Shown: positions 12,301 to 27,300 of the stretch, piece by piece
How positions within the stretch are numbered: position 1 is the stretch's first letter
Layout: the number at the start of each line of letters is the position of its first letter
Origin: Aplectana chamaeleonis
Lineage: Eukaryota > Nematoda > Chromadorea > Rhabditida > Cosmocercidae
Assembly: GCA_029168955.1 (NCBI GenBank)
Contig: JAPDOI010000973.1
Location: 1-64,000 of the forward strand
DNA: 64,000 nt
Reading direction: 5' to 3'
Notes under the pieces: generated by a model
Told to the model about the DNA's origin: nothing
The model's database searches: none
The model's input: only the letters and a program-made list of their open reading frames with translations
Made by a program: the position numbers and the translations under genes

Positions 12301-15300
12301 GAGGGTTATTTGGAGTGATAAACGCGAACCTGGAGTCCACTTATCGATTTTTTGCAGATTACGGTAGATTACGATAGGTATACGGTAGTTTGGTCAAAAT
12401 CTCAGATTCTACTCAAAACTTGTATGCAGGGGTTATTCGGGTGGAGAATACGAATTTAACGTCCGTTTGTCGATTTTCGAATTACTAAGCTGGGTTTTGG
12501 CCCCTAAATGACATGTTGCCTACCGTAACCTACAGTAAACCTCAAAATTTCTACAAATTGACTCCAGATTCGTGTTCACCACCCTAGATTACCCCTACAT
12601 ACGACTTTTGAGCTAAATCCGAGAAAATCCTTTGAAACTTCCAAAAAATGCCTGATGGTAGGTAGTACCTAGGAGACCTAATAGGTACCCTTGCCTTTTC
12701 GCGAGGCTTAAATAATGCTCATAACTTTTTTTGAGCCTGCAGCTCGGGGCGGGATACTGCTTTACTCTTGAGCCAGAAGAGACCCTAACGATCCTAGTCG
12801 TTTTGGCAGATCCGACCTCCGCTTTGTAAACTTCCCTTATAAGGTTAACCGGGACGCGTGCCCAGCTCTGATTGGACTTCTCCTTCTGTATAGGTGGTAC
12901 TACTTTGAACCAATAGACGAGTTTACGTAAGAACAATCGACAACATTTTTCCATCAAGCGATAAGTTTTCTCGCCGACACATCTACTCATCAATGGTTTT
13001 GGAATAATGGCGTGGGAAATCTCATGCATATTGCAGGTGATGCGGGAAATGGGAGACTGGAAGTTTTCGGAAACTTGTAAGTGGATGATTGATTTGATGG
13101 CGAATGCTCAGAAGAACAGGTCACGCGATTTTCTTCACAAAATTAGCAGAGCTCACCTACAGATAACTAAAGATTTTAGAGATATCGTGGAGCGAATGGC
13201 TGCCGACCACTCAGATCCCCCCAACTACTACGCAGCATATACCCCGGTCTGTCGTTTACCTTTTTCAATCGTTCGTACAGCACTGATGGGTGGTGCGTTT
13301 TCAGATTCGTGACTTTCTAGCAAATAACGATGTTTTGGTGATAAATGAAGGCGCAAACACAATGGACATTGGACGGACAATGATGCCCTCACTCTTTCCG
13401 CGCAGACGATTGGATGCTGGAACCTTCGGTAATCCGCCTGACCTATGATATCACTACAAATTTCGCGCTCCGAATCCGCTCTTGTGAAAAAGTTTCGAAG
13501 TTTGAAAACTGAACTGACGAAGATTCATTCGCGTTTCGTCTCGAGAACTATTTAAGCCTTTTTGAATTTGAATTTGAACTCCTAAAAAGAATAGAGAAGT
13601 AATTTGCCATCCAGTCCTAGCTCAGCTTTCGAAAGTTCTTTCACGACACTGGGAGGCGGAGGATCCTTTCTCACCCATTATTATTATTGTGGAAAGTCAC
13701 CTTGGGATGATCCATGGTGAACGCTGCCCTTAAAGCGCAAAGTGCGTTCACGATGAATCATCCTCGTTGACTTTCCACAGTAAAATGATAGGGGAGAAGG
13801 ATCCTAGGCTCCTCAGTGCCAAAGGAACGGTAGCAGAAAACGAGCCAGGAAGTGGCAAATAACTAACGGCTGGGCAAACAAGCGTTTTGGTGCCTCAGAC
13901 ACGCCCCGTGCCCCAGATCCTCCCCTTGAAAGGAAAAAATGAAGACTCAGATTACAGGAATGATCAAGTCAAGGAAGTGTTGATAAGTGAGCTGTTTGCT
14001 TCATTGCACTGTCAGGTATCATCCTTCTAGCGGTCAATTCCTCCATGCTCTAAAATCAACGTAAACAAGAGAGGGCCTATTTTCGCTCAGAAAACGTGTC
14101 TTTCGTGTCCCTTTAAGCATGCCTTTTGCTATATAAAGTACCAGACCTTCCGTAAACCCTGGAGATATCGGAAGTGAAATTTATCGCGAACACTGCCTTT
14201 AAGTAGTCTATTCAGAAGAAAAAGTTCAGGTACAATGGGTGTAGGACAGGGCTATGCCCTAGCTGCTGCTCTGTTCTGCCGCGATCATTCTCCGAACACC
14301 AAGGTTCTTGTGGTCCAAGGGGACAGTGCATTCGGATTTTCTGCTATGGAAATCGAAACAATCGCCAGGTTTGTTGAAACATTTGTTATGGATCAAACTT
14401 AGGAGAACAAGGAAACCTGCGCAAATTTCAAAGAAAAATTCTATTCCATCATTCCTATGACGTGTAAATCATTTCCGAGGCTGAGCTTTTAATGGAAAAT
14501 TTTGCTAGATGGTTGTTCTTGAATGACGGATACATAAGGCATTTATACGATTTTTCAAGCCGGTTCACCTAATGCACCACGGCAGCTGTGCGGTTGAACA
14601 TACTTAATCCTCTTCATAACTGCTATATTATTTATTCATTGCCTCATCAGTCTTCTGCTTATGTAGAACACGTGAACCGGCTTGAATTGAAATTTCAAAC
14701 GGAGAATGGATTGGAGGCCTACGCATAGTCCGGCGGCAAAGGTCGTGCCGCAATGATGGGGATCAAAGGACAGGGACGAAACTCGTAGCCACCACGCATC
14801 CTACAACGTGGCTGCGCGACCTTCGCCGCTCGACTAGGCAGAGTCCTTTACATGTCAATTCGGAACCAGGCTTTGAATCTGGCGTTTTTATGCGAAAAAC
14901 AGCAGACAAGATTTAAGATTCCGCAACTGGACATGTAATTTTCGTCAATCGGGCACGATTCTCTCGTTCAAACCTATCCGAAAAAGCACTGCCTATCACA
15001 TATTTTGAAGGCTTTGTTCACTACAAACTTTTGTTTTTGATAAAAACAATTTTAATAGCCCTAAGAGGGGAAAAAGCGTTGGAGAAGCGGAGTTCAGACG
15101 CCTTTCCAAAGACAAAAAACGGCTTTATTAGATGATTATTCCAGAGAGTAAGGGACGGCCTCTTGGGCCGTGCACTTCACACTCATATCACGGAACGGCG
15201 CGACGATATGGCATTGGTGAGTATCGTTCCATATCGCGTCGCGCGCCGATCCCCTATTGACGCAGGTCAACGCGTCGTTCCGGGACTGGAGTATAAACCG

Positions 15301-18300
15301 AGCCTTCAGGGAACACCTCTTGTCATGTTATCACTACCGTGCTTTCACCTGCGAATCCCTGAATGTTTCCTACCGGGAAATAGGAGTTTTCAGCGTTCTT
15401 TGCTCTGACGAAAATTTCTTGAAACTGGCCTGGTGGACCTTGCAGCGCACGCGAATCTAGCGCATCACACCCCTCAATAGCCAATCGCCAGCATTGGCTG
15501 ATTAGTGGCATTAGGCTAAGTCCAATGCTTGCTATGAACTACGAACAGCGTGGCGCAGAGACGCAGGCGCGTAATGCTAAACCGCTGGCACATTCAAGGT
15601 GTCCTAAGTCGGTGAGTGGTTTACAATGCTCACTGAACATGTTATTCCTCACATCAGCTGCAGCTACGATGCTGCATCAGCCAGAAGCGGTTAATTCCAT
15701 CTACAATGACTCTTTGACGAGCAGTTATCTCCTTCTATAGTTGGACGATACTCCGACGTAATTCCCTAAGTCCCTATGTAGTAGATCGCTCGTAGTCCCA
15801 CCTAGGTCGTTCAAGCGCGCCAGTACATGCCGCGCGCTCGACAAAGATGCCACAATGGTTTCAACGAATACTATTGATTCCAATTTTTGATGGAGATGGG
15901 GCACGGAGGGACTACGGACGAACCAGGCGGGACTATCAAGGTACATTTTCCGTCCCTCGTTTCGCGTGCTTTACTAGCATATCGACCGGGTGAGTGTACG
16001 AATCCATTTTCCAGGGTTGCATGACGGGGCGCTTAACGATGCAAACTGTCAGTTCCACTAGGTGCTCGTAATTAGCTATGGACTCTGCTTCAGGCCCTCG
16101 TTATACATTGGTGGAAAGCTGGCGGAAATGACAAGAAAGCTGTCACTAATGGACGTTCATACTGTGCGATGATTCCGGTAACTAAAAGAAACAGTTGTGC
16201 ACAGAACAACCCAGAGTGAGAAGCCTCACCAAGTCGGTATTTACGCCACCGCATTATCTGCGTACTAGTGCAATTGTGTTGGACCTCCATGATCGGAACC
16301 TTTGGCTGGGTGGTGGTCCAATCAGGGTTGTGCGGTAATTGCCGTTTGGCGCTTGCTGCTCCTCCTTTGCCGGCCAATTTTTGGGACTTTTGCGCATTTG
16401 TCGTTTGCCGAAATTTTTGTTATTTTTCCAAGACAAAACTCGGCAAAACACTGAAAGAAAAAGGCCTCCTAAGCTCGCAGCAATGAAGCCACTAGGGTGG
16501 GGAGTCGATTATCCGTTGTTCGCCCTAACCGTTATCCTACGGTTTTGACTTCATCTGTTTTCTGCTTCCCCGCCCGGCCATTTTTGAACAAGATAAGTGG
16601 ATTACAAAATCTGTCCCTACAATCTCACTATGTGTATTCTGCTAAGCAAGCGTGCGTGTAAGGACGCGTGAGTGAAGCGTTCTTGATGGATTTTGATTCC
16701 GGGATTTCTGCAGATGCAAACTCTGCAGCAGGGGTGCATTCCAAGAATGTTCCCACAACGCCGTGGCCAGCCTTTCCATGGACAAACCTGTTTACCATGG
16801 CCACGAATAATAACTGTGAATTGCTTCCACGCGACCGTGGCTACGTTTCCATGGAAGCCTTTTACCATGGAATGTTCTTGGAATGCACCCTAGATTATAG
16901 TTGTACACGAAGGAAATTTTCGAAACATTTTTCGAAGTTTTTTTCGTTCGTTCGAAATTTCGTCGAACGAATTTTTTTCAATTTTCGTTCGTTCGAAATC
17001 CGATTTTTCGAATTTTTTTCGAAATTCGTTCGTTCGGATTTTTTTTTAACAAATTTCGAAAAAAATACGAAATTTCGAAAAAAATCGAAATTTCGATTTG
17101 TTTCGAATTTCGTTCGTTCGACCTCCGAAATTTCGAAAGTTTTTCGATTTTCGTTCGTTCGACATTTTTTTCGAAATTGTACAACTATACCCTAGATCTA
17201 ATGGGTTCTCAATTTCGATTGTGATCATCAGCGGAGCGGTGGGCTTTGGAGAAATATAACTGGTGATAATGAGATTCCTATGAAAAGGACCGCTTCTTGC
17301 TGTGATAGTCGAAAACAGAAGCTCTCTTGAAATGAACCAGTGCCTAACTTGCATAACATAGATGATGAGAAAACCCTCCAAAGTGAGCGAAAACCAGATT
17401 TTCAGCCCTTAGTGGACCCGCCTTTCCTATTGAGACAGAATGAATTGACCAGTATAGGCGAAATAGACTTTTCAGTTTCAGTGGAGGGAACTGAATTTAG
17501 CGATAGCGGTGCTGTTTTGGAAAGGGTCTGACCTTTTTTTCGGAATTTTCCCCATAGAAATACCATTTACTTTGTAATTTGTTTTTGGGGTGACGAATGT
17601 GTTGCATTTAGTTTCGTGCATAGTGATCTTCAACCGACCTCTCCTGCTTCAGCGTTTAAGGTCGCGAGAGCGTGCGTTCCCGCTGCTGTGCGCGTCTCGA
17701 CGCTCCTAATCGCTGCAGTAGCCCGTGCTCTAATAGACAATGTTTGATCGGAGGATATGCATCCGCTCCGAGATCGGCACGCAAGGGCTGATAATTTCCG
17801 ACAATTTTCGACTTCCAAAGGTGACATTATGGGCAACAAAGGGAAATAGTTTGCTACAGCTTCAATCCCACTGAGTAAGGTTCAAACTTTTTTTCTATCT
17901 GAGGATGGAACAGTATGGCGAAACTTGCTAACGCCTTCGTAGAGAGAACTTCTGGCGTAAGCGGGCGTGAGCGGTGACCGCGCAAAGGAAAGCGCGATGT
18001 GAGCGGCTAATAGCAAATCATGTGCTCACGATGATCATCTATTTTTCGTAATCGCACGCTCTTGCAAAGGAGTGGACGGAGACTGCTTCGCTCATACGTT
18101 TTGTTAAAGTAGACTACTAACATTCATTTACTAGCTAATATTTTTGGCCCCTAAGCTCTGTAACTGCACTTCTTCGGTAACATGCAAAGGAGGACAATTG
18201 ATTGCAGCATGATAGATTCTTGATTCCATGCTGCCTCGCAGCCCATCTTCGAAAACTCCCTGGTGTCAGGCCAGTACTTACCAGCAGAATCGTAGTACGC

Positions 18301-21300
18301 CGCCCCCGCTGCAAAACGTGTTGCGTGCGCGGCCGCCGACATTGCCGCTGCGCTGCGTGCCGCTTCGGTGCCTGTAGGAACCGAAGCGGCTTCCTCTGAA
18401 AGCCGCAGCGGCGATTTTGCTTTGGTTTCCAGTGAGATCCATATGCGCCGTTTTTTGTTCATCTGATGCTTTGAATTGGAGACTATACGCTTTGAATTGG
18501 AATTATTAGGAATGTTGACACTAAGTACGAAAGAGGAGAAAAAAAAAGAAAAAAGTAGAGCGGCACATGTGAATAACTTTTGGGTTAATCTAAGAGCCAA
18601 TGAGGTTCTTTGCCGTTTGCCGGCCGTTTTTTGGAATTTTCTAATGCCGATTGCCGTTTGCCGGAAATCTCGAAATCATTTGCCGCACATCCCTGGTCGT
18701 GATGCATCCCAACTTAGAAAAGGGCTGGGGACGAGCGAAGAGCTGCCATCACCAATTTTTCCCAAATTTTCTCATCAGGTGTCACCTGCATATACCGTCT
18801 CAGTTATCAGTAATAAAAAGAATCGCAAGGGCAAGAAAAATAATGTTGACTATGGGGCTATATGGGGCTACGAAGCTGCCCCATCACCAAGCAGGCGCTG
18901 TGTATGCTTAGCGGGTTTTTGCGACGAAGGAGAGGATTAGCGATTCAAGCACAGCGCCTGCGTGGTGGTGGGGTGGCTTCGAAGAGAGAGCTTCGATTGG
19001 GGCGCGTTATTCAGCGCGCGCTTCACCACCGATTCGTCTTCTTTCTTTTTTTGCTTTGTTTATACTGCAAACGGATGACGTGGTGCCACCACGAATTCAG
19101 TAAGGGCTTCAGAAGACGTGATCGAGGTGCCGTGGGAATTTAGTACGACTTCAGAAGACGTGATGGGGGAGTGCCGTGGGAACTCAGTAGGACTTCAGGA
19201 AGGCGTGATCCGGGGTGACGTGGAAATTTAGTAGGGCTTACAAGAAGACCCCGGTGATCCGAGGTGCCGTGGGAATTTAGTACGACTTCGGAAGACGTGA
19301 GTGGGGTGCCGTGGGAACTCGGTAGAGGACTTCAGAAAGCGTGATCCGGGGTGGCGATGGAAATTTAGTGGGGCTTCAGAAGACGTGATCGAGGGTGTTG
19401 ACTGAAAACTCAGTGGGACTTCAGAAGACGTCATCGGGTGACGGTGGGAATTCAGTAGGACTTCCAGAAGACGTGATCGGGATTTGACGTGTGGGGTTCA
19501 GTAGGGCTTCAGAAGACGTCATCCAGGGTGACAGTGGGAATTCAGTAGGACTTCAGAAGGCGTGATCCCGAGGGTGACGATGGAAATTTAGTAGAGCTTC
19601 AGAAGACGTGATCCAGGGTGACGTAGAAATTCGATAGGGCATCAGAAGACGAAATCAGGGTGACGTTGGAAATTTATTTTAGGGACTTCAGAAAGACAGT
19701 GATCGGGAGTGACGTGAAAACTCAGTAGGACTTCAGAAGAACGTCATCGAGGTGACGTGGGAATTCCAGTAGGACTCAGAAGACGTGATCCCGAGGTGTC
19801 GTGGGAATTTAGTAGGGCTTCAAGAGAGACGTGATCGGGGGTGACGTGCGAAACTCAGAAGGACTTCAGAAGACGTCATCAGTGTAACGTGGGAATTCAG
19901 TAGGACTTACCAGAAGACGTCATCAGGTGGCGTTGGAATTCAAGTAGGACTTCAGAAGAACGTGATCAAAGGTGACGTGGGAAATTCAAGTAGGACTTCA
20001 GAAGACGTGTTCGGGGTGCAGTGGAAAGATTCAGTAGGACTTCAGAAGACGTGATGGGGGTGACGTGAAAACTCAGTACGGACTTGAGAAGACGTCATCA
20101 GGGTGGCGTGGGAATTCAGTAGGACTTCAGAAGACGTGATCGGGGTGACGTGGAAATTTAGTAGGGCTTCCAGAAGACGTGATCGGTGAAGGTGACGGTG
20201 GCAACTCAGTAGGACTTCAGAAGACGTCACATCGGGAGTGACGTATATGGAATTTAGTAGGAGCTTCAGAAGACGTGATCGGGTGTTGTAGAAAACTCAG
20301 TAGGGACTTCCAGAAGACGTCATCGGGTGACGTGGAAATTCAGTAGGACTTCAGAAGACGCGTGATCGAGGTGACGTGAAGAGATTCAGTAGGGCTTCAG
20401 AAGACGTCATCGGGGTGACGTGGGAATTCAGTAGGACTTCAGAAGGGCGTGATCGGGGTGACGTGGAAATTTAGCGCTGGCGCATCAGAAGGCGTGATCG
20501 GGATGACGTAGAAATTTAAGTAAGGACTCCAGAAAGACGTCATCAGGGTGGCGTGGGAATTCAGTAGGACTTCAGAAGACGTGATCAGGGGTGACGTGGG
20601 AATTTAGTAGGGCTTCAGAAGACGTGATGGGGGTGTCATTGGGAGATTTAGTGGGGCTTCAGAAGACGTGATCTCGGGGGTGACGTGGGAACTCAGTAGG
20701 ACTTCAGAAGACCCGTAATCAGAGGTGACGTGGAAATTCAGTAGGGCTTCCAGAAGACGTGTTCCTACAGTGTGCCGTGGGAATTTAATAGGAACTTCAG
20801 AAGACGTGATGGGGTGCCGTGGGAATTCAGCAGCGCATCAGAAGGCGTGATCCGCGGTGACGGCGAAACCAAACGGAAAATACTACACCGGAGGGTGGCC
20901 GGCGAAGCCGGCTCATGCGTTGGCGAAGCCAAACGGAATACTACATAGAGGGTGGCCGGCGAAGCCAGCTTCATCGTTGAAGCCAAACGAATACTACATG
21001 GAGGGTGGCCGGCGAAGCTGGCCCATCATGTGTTGCAAGTCAAACGAATACTACATGGAGGTGTGGCCGGGAAGTCGGCCCATCGTTTGGCGAAGCCAAA
21101 CGAATACTACATATCTATCGCTGGGCGAAGCCAAACGAGATACTGCATAGGGGTGGCCGGCGAAGCCGGCCCATGCTGGCGGAGCCAAACGAGATACTAC
21201 ATGGAGGGTGGCCGCCAAGCCGGCCCATCGTTTGGCGAAAGCCAAACGAATACTACAGGGAGGGTGGCCGGCAGAAATACTCTTCATCGTTGGCGAAGCC

Positions 21301-24300
21301 AAACGAATACTACATCGAGGGTGACCGGCGAAGCCGGCACCATTTGTCGCTGGCGAAGCCAAACAGATACTACTACATGGAGGGATTGGCCCGGCAAAGC
21401 CGTAATAAATGTTGGCGAGAAGCCAAACAGATACTACAGGGAGGGTGGCCGGCGAAGCCGGCCATCGTTGACGAAGCCAAGCAGATACTACATGGAGGGT
21501 AGCCGGCGAAGCCGCTTACATACGTTGGCGAAGCCCAGAAACCGGAATACTACATGTCTTTTCGTTTGGCGAAGCCAAACGAATACTACATAGAGGGTGG
21601 CCGGCGGGCCAGTCCATCGTTTGGTGAAGCAAACGAATACTACAGGGAGGGTGGCCGGCGAAGCCAGTACCAATCGTTGGCGAAGCCAAGCGATTACTAT
21701 GGAGGTTGGCCGGCGAAGCCGGCCGTCATCGTTGGCGAAGCCAGAACGAATACTATCGAGGGTGACCGGCGAAGCCGGCCCATCGTTGGCGAAGCCAAAC
21801 GAATACTACCCTACATGGTGGCCATGGCGGCCAAGCCGCTAATCGTTGGCGAAGCCAAGCGAATACTATCGAGGGTGTAGCCGGCGTAAGCCGCTGCATG
21901 GACTGGCGAAACCAAACGATACTACATAGAGGGTGGCCGGCGGGCAGGCAGTCCATCGTTCAATGAAACCAAACAGATACTACAGGGAGGGTGGCCGGCG
22001 AAGCCGCTTCCATCGTTGGCGAAGCCAAACGATCACTACATAGAGGGTGGCCGGCGAAGCCACGCTTTCAAAAAGTGATTTGACAGAAGCCCGGGAACCT
22101 GAATACTACATGAAGGGTGGCCGGCGAAGTAACCATCGTTGGCGAAGCCAAACGATTACTACAGAGGGTGGCCATGCGAAGCCATTGGCCATCGTTTGGC
22201 GAAGCCATAACGAATACTACATCGAGGGTGGCCAAAGCGAAGCCATTCAGCGTTGGCGAAGTAAACTAATACTACATAGAAGGGTTGGCCGGCAAAGCCC
22301 GATGTAATCGTTGCTAAGCCAATGACGATGGGCCTAACTTCGCCAAACGAATTACTACATAGAGGGTGGACGGCGAAGCCGCTCATCGCTGGATTTAATG
22401 GCAAACTAATACTACATAGAGGGTGGCCGGCGAAGCCGCTCGTCGTTGGCTAAGCCAGAACATAGATACTACATCGAGGTGTGGCCGGCCGAAGCCGTAA
22501 CGTCGTTGGAGAAATGCCAAGCGATGACTACCATAGAGAGGTGGCCGGCGAAGCCGGCGCCATCGTTGGCCAAGCCAAACGAAATACTATACGTGGAGAA
22601 TGGTGGCAGGCGGAAGCCGACCAGTCATTCGGCGAAGCCGAACAGATACCTACTACGGTGGGTGGCCGGCGAAGCCAGCCTGTCGATTCGGCCAAGCCGA
22701 CCAGATACAACGCGTGGTGAATGGAGATAGGGTCGGCAAAGCCGGCCAACATCATTTAGCGGGCCAAACGAATACCACGCGTGGTGAATGGAGGTGGGTC
22801 GGCGAAGCCGCTTGTCGTTCAGCGAAGCCAAACAGAATACTACGCGTGGTGAAGATGGAGGTGGGTCGGCGAAGTCGTACCCATCGACCAAACAGATAGC
22901 TTCGCGCCATGGTTGCGAGCCGGAACAAGATTTACGCGTGGTGAGATGGAGTGGGTCGGCGGGAGTCGGCCCCATCATTTAACGAACAAACGAGTACCAC
23001 GCGTGGTGGATGGAGGTGGGTCGGCGAAGTAGCCCATCGTTCGGCGAAGCCGAAACCAGACAGCGAATACTACGCGTGGTGAATGGAGGTGGGTCGGCGA
23101 GAGTCGGTCCATCGTTTGGCGGAGCCAAACGAATACTACGCGTGGTGATTAGAGGTGGTCGGCGAAAGCCGGCCACATCTAATTCGGCGAAGCCGAGCAC
23201 GAATACTACGCGTGGTGTTGAATGGAGGTGGGTCGGCGAAGTCTCGGCCCATCGTTTGGCGAAGCCGAACGAATACTACGCGTGAAGTGAATGGAGGTGT
23301 GGTCGGCGAAGCCGGCCCATCGTTCAGGCGAAGCCGAACGAAGTACTACTACGGAGGGTAGCAGGCGAAGCCGGCCCATCGTTCGGCGAAGCCGAACGAA
23401 GACTACTACATGGAGGGTGGCCGGCGAAGCCGCTTTCGCCATTCGGCGAAGCCAAACGAATACTACATCGAGGGTGGCCGGCGAAGCCGGCCAGCGTTTG
23501 GCGAAGCCAGAAGCAGATACAACGCGTGGTGAATGGAGGTGGGATCGGCCGAAGCCCATTGCCATCATTGGCAGGAGCCAAACGGAATACTACGCGTGGT
23601 TGAATGGAGGTGATGGAGTCGGCGAAGCCAGCCCATCGTTCAGCAGAAGCCGAACGAATACTACGCGTGGTGAATGGAGGTGGGTCGGCGAAGTCGGCCC
23701 ATCGTTTCGGCGAAGCCGAAGACAGATACTACTACGCGTGGTGAATGGAGGATTAGGAGTCGGCGAAGTCGGCCCATCGTTTACTGGCGGGGCAAACGAA
23801 TACTACGCGTGGTGATTAGAGGTGGGTCGGCGAAGCCGCTTGCGTCGTTCGGCGAAGCCGAACGAATACTACGCGTGGTATTGAATGGAGGGAGTGGTCG
23901 GCGAAGTCGGCCCATCGTTCGGCGTTTAACGGAGCCGAACAGATACTACGCGTGGTGAATGGGTGGGGTCGGCGACCGCGTCGTTCGTGAATATACGGAA
24001 GTGCTGGCGAAGCCGGCCCATCGATTCGGCGAAGCCGAACGAGATACTATACGGAGGGTAGCAGGCAGAGAAGCCGGCCCGTATCGTTCGGCGAAGCCGA
24101 ACGAGTACTACCCATGTGGAGGTGGCCGGCGGCCGGCCGTCGTTGGCGAAGCCAAACGAATGTCTACATCGAGGGTGGCCGGCGAAGCCGCGCCGCCATC
24201 GTTTGAATAGCGAAGCCAAGCGAATACTACATAGAGGGGTTGGCCGGCGAAGCCGGTCCATCGTTTAGTGCGAAGCCAAGCAGATACTACAGGGAGGGTG

Positions 24301-27300
24301 GCCGGCGAAGCCACGCCGCTCATTGGCGAAGCGTGACGATCACTATAACGGGTGGCGAAGCCGCCATTCGTCGTGGCGAAGCCGGACGAATACTACATGG
24401 AAGGGTGGCCGGCCCGAAGCCGGCTCATCGTTGGCGAAGCCAAACGAATACTACGCGTGGTGTGAGATGGAGGTGGGTCGGCGGAAGTCGGCCCATCGTT
24501 TAGCGGAAGCCGAACGAATACTACGCGTGGTGAATGGAAGTGGGTCGGCGAAGCCGGCATAGTTCAGCGAAGCCGAACGGATACTATACCGGAGGGTGGC
24601 AGGCGAAGCCGGCCCATCGTTCGGCGAAGCCGAACAGATACTACCATGGAGGGTGGCCGGCGAAGCCAGCTTCAATCGTTTGGCTTGAAGCCAAGCGAAT
24701 ACTACATCGAGGGTGGCCACGGCGAAGCCGCCCATGCGCGGATTTGGCGAAGCCGAGAGCAGAATACTACATGGAGGGTGGCCGGCGGGCCAGTCCATCA
24801 TTGGTGAAGCCAAACGCGAATACTACAGGGAGGGTGGCCGGCGAAGCCGGCACCATCGAATTTGGCGAAGCCAAACGTCACTATAGAGGGTGGCCGGCTG
24901 AAGCCGCTGCCATCGTTGGCGAAGCCAGACGAATACTACATGAAGGGTGGCCGGCAGAAGCCGCTCGTCGTTGGCAAAAGCCCAAACGATTACTACATAG
25001 AGGGTGGACCGGCAGAAAGCCGCCATCGTTGGCGAAGCCAAACGGAATACTATCGAGGGTGGCCGGCGAAGCCGCTTCGCGGTTGGCGAGCCAAACTAAT
25101 ACTACATAGAGGGTGGCCGGCGAAGCCATTTTCATCGTTAGATAATGACGATGGGCCCGGCAAACGATGGCTAACCAAACGATTACTACATGGAGGGTGG
25201 CCGGCGAAGCCGGCTTATCCGTTGGCGCGAAAGCCAAACGAGATACTACATCAAGGGGTGGCCGGCGAAGCCGCTTTCGCGGACTGGCGAAATGGCCAAA
25301 CTAATACTACATAGAGGGTGGCCGGCGAAGCCGCTGTAATCGTCGTTAAGCCAAACGAATACTACGTGGAGGGTGGCCGGCGAAGCAGGCCCATCGTTGG
25401 AGAAGCCCAGAAACGGTGACTACATAGAGGGTGGCCGGCGAAGCCGGCGCCGTCGATTGGCCAAGCCAAACCCAGATACTATACGGAGGGTAGCAGGCGA
25501 GCCGACCCAATCGTTCGGCGAAGCCGAACAGATTACTATACGGTGGGTGGCCGGCGAAGCCGGCTAATTAGTTCGGCAAACCGACCAGATGCAACGCGTG
25601 GTGAACGGATAGGTGGGTCGGCAAAGCCGGCCGTCATCATTTGGCGGAAGCCAAACGAATACTACGCGTGGTGAATGGAGGTGGGTCGGCGAAGCCGCTT
25701 ACCCATCGTTCAGCGAAGCCGAACGAATACTACGCGTAAAGTGAATGGAGGTGGAGTCGGCGAAGTCGGCTACATCGTTTAGCGGAGCCAAACGAATACT
25801 ACGCTGTGGTGTTGAATGGAGGTGGGTCGGCGAAGCCGCGCATCGTTCGGCGAAGCCCAACGCAGATACTACGCGTGGTGAGATGGAGTGGAGTCGGCAG
25901 AAGTCGGCCATCGTTTGAGCGAACCAAACAAGATACTACGCGTGGTGATTAGAGGTGGGTCGGCGAAGCCGGCCCGTCGTTCGGCGAAGCCGAACAGATA
26001 CTACGCGTGGTCAATGGAGGTGGGTCCGGCGAAGTCGGTTCATCGTTCAGCGGAGCCAAACGAATACTACGCGTGGTGAATGGAGTGGGTCGGCGAAGCC
26101 GGCAAATCGTTCGAAGAAGCCGAACAGATACTATACGGAGGGTAGCAGGCGAAAGCCAGCCCATCGTTCGGCGAAGCCGAGCAGATACTACTACATGGAG
26201 GGTGGCCGGCGAAGCCAGCTTTATGTCGTTTGGCGAAGCCAAACGCAGATACCTACATCGAGAATTTGTGGCCGGCGAAGCCATTTCCGCTATGGATGGC
26301 GAAGCCAGAACGAATACTACATAGAGGGTGGCCGGCGAAGCCGCTGCGTCGTTGGCCAAGCCAGAGCGAATGCTATACGGAGGGTGGCAGGCGAAGCCGG
26401 CCAGTCGTTCGGCGAAGCTGAACGGAATACTATACGGTCGGGTGGCCGGCGAAGCCGCTTCCAGTCGATTCGGCAAACCGACCAGAATACAACGCGTGGT
26501 GAATGGAGGTGGGTCGGCAAGAAAGGCCCGGCCCATCGTTCGGCGAAACCGGAACAGATACTACGCGTGGTGAATGGAGGGTGGGTCGGCGAAGTCGGCC
26601 CATCGTTTGGCGGAGCCAAACGAATACTACGCGTGGTGATTAAGGGTGGGTCGGCGAAGCCGCTTGCATCGTTCGGCGAAGCCGAACCCAGATACTACGC
26701 GTGGTGAATGGAGGATGGGTCGGCGAAGTCGGCCCATCGTTTAGCGGAACCGAACAGGAATACTACGCGTGGTGAATGGAGGTGGGTCAGCGAAGCCGAA
26801 AGTCCATCGTTCGGCGAAGCCGAACAGATACTATACGGAGGGTATGCAGGCGAAGCCACCGGCCCATCGGTTCGGCGAAGCCGAACGAGATACTGCTACT
26901 ATGGAGGGTGGCCGGCGAGAAGCCGGCCCATCGTTGGCGAAAGCCAAACGAATGTCTATCGAGGGTGGCCGGCGAAGCCGGCTTAGCGCCCAGTTGGCGA
27001 AGCCAAACAGATGCACTACATAGAGAGGGTGTGGCGGGCCGTCAAGCCGTTTGGTGATGCCAAGCAGATACTACGAGGAGGGTGTCGGCAATAACACCGT
27101 CGTTCCAATGGAATGGCGAGCCAAACGATCACTACATGGGGTGGCCCGGCGAAGCCGCGCCAATCGTTGGCGAAGCCAGACCCGAATACTACATGAAGGG
27201 TGGCCCGGCGAAGCCGCTTTCATGCGTCGTTGGCGAAGCCAAACGATTACTACTATAGAGGGTGGCCGGCGAAGCCACGCTCGCGAGATCGTTGGCGAAG

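Noticed and set aside
16901..17224. Phe/Arg-rich 107- and 175-aa frames
   Set aside because: They are produced by TTCG/TTTCG low-complexity sequence and open in several frames on both strands.
17340..17531. 63-aa + strand frame ([19 protein letters not shown]) as a gene nested in the HACL1 intron
   Set aside because: The composition is protein-like, but no promoter, splice partner or family was found. Kept only as a low-probability observation.
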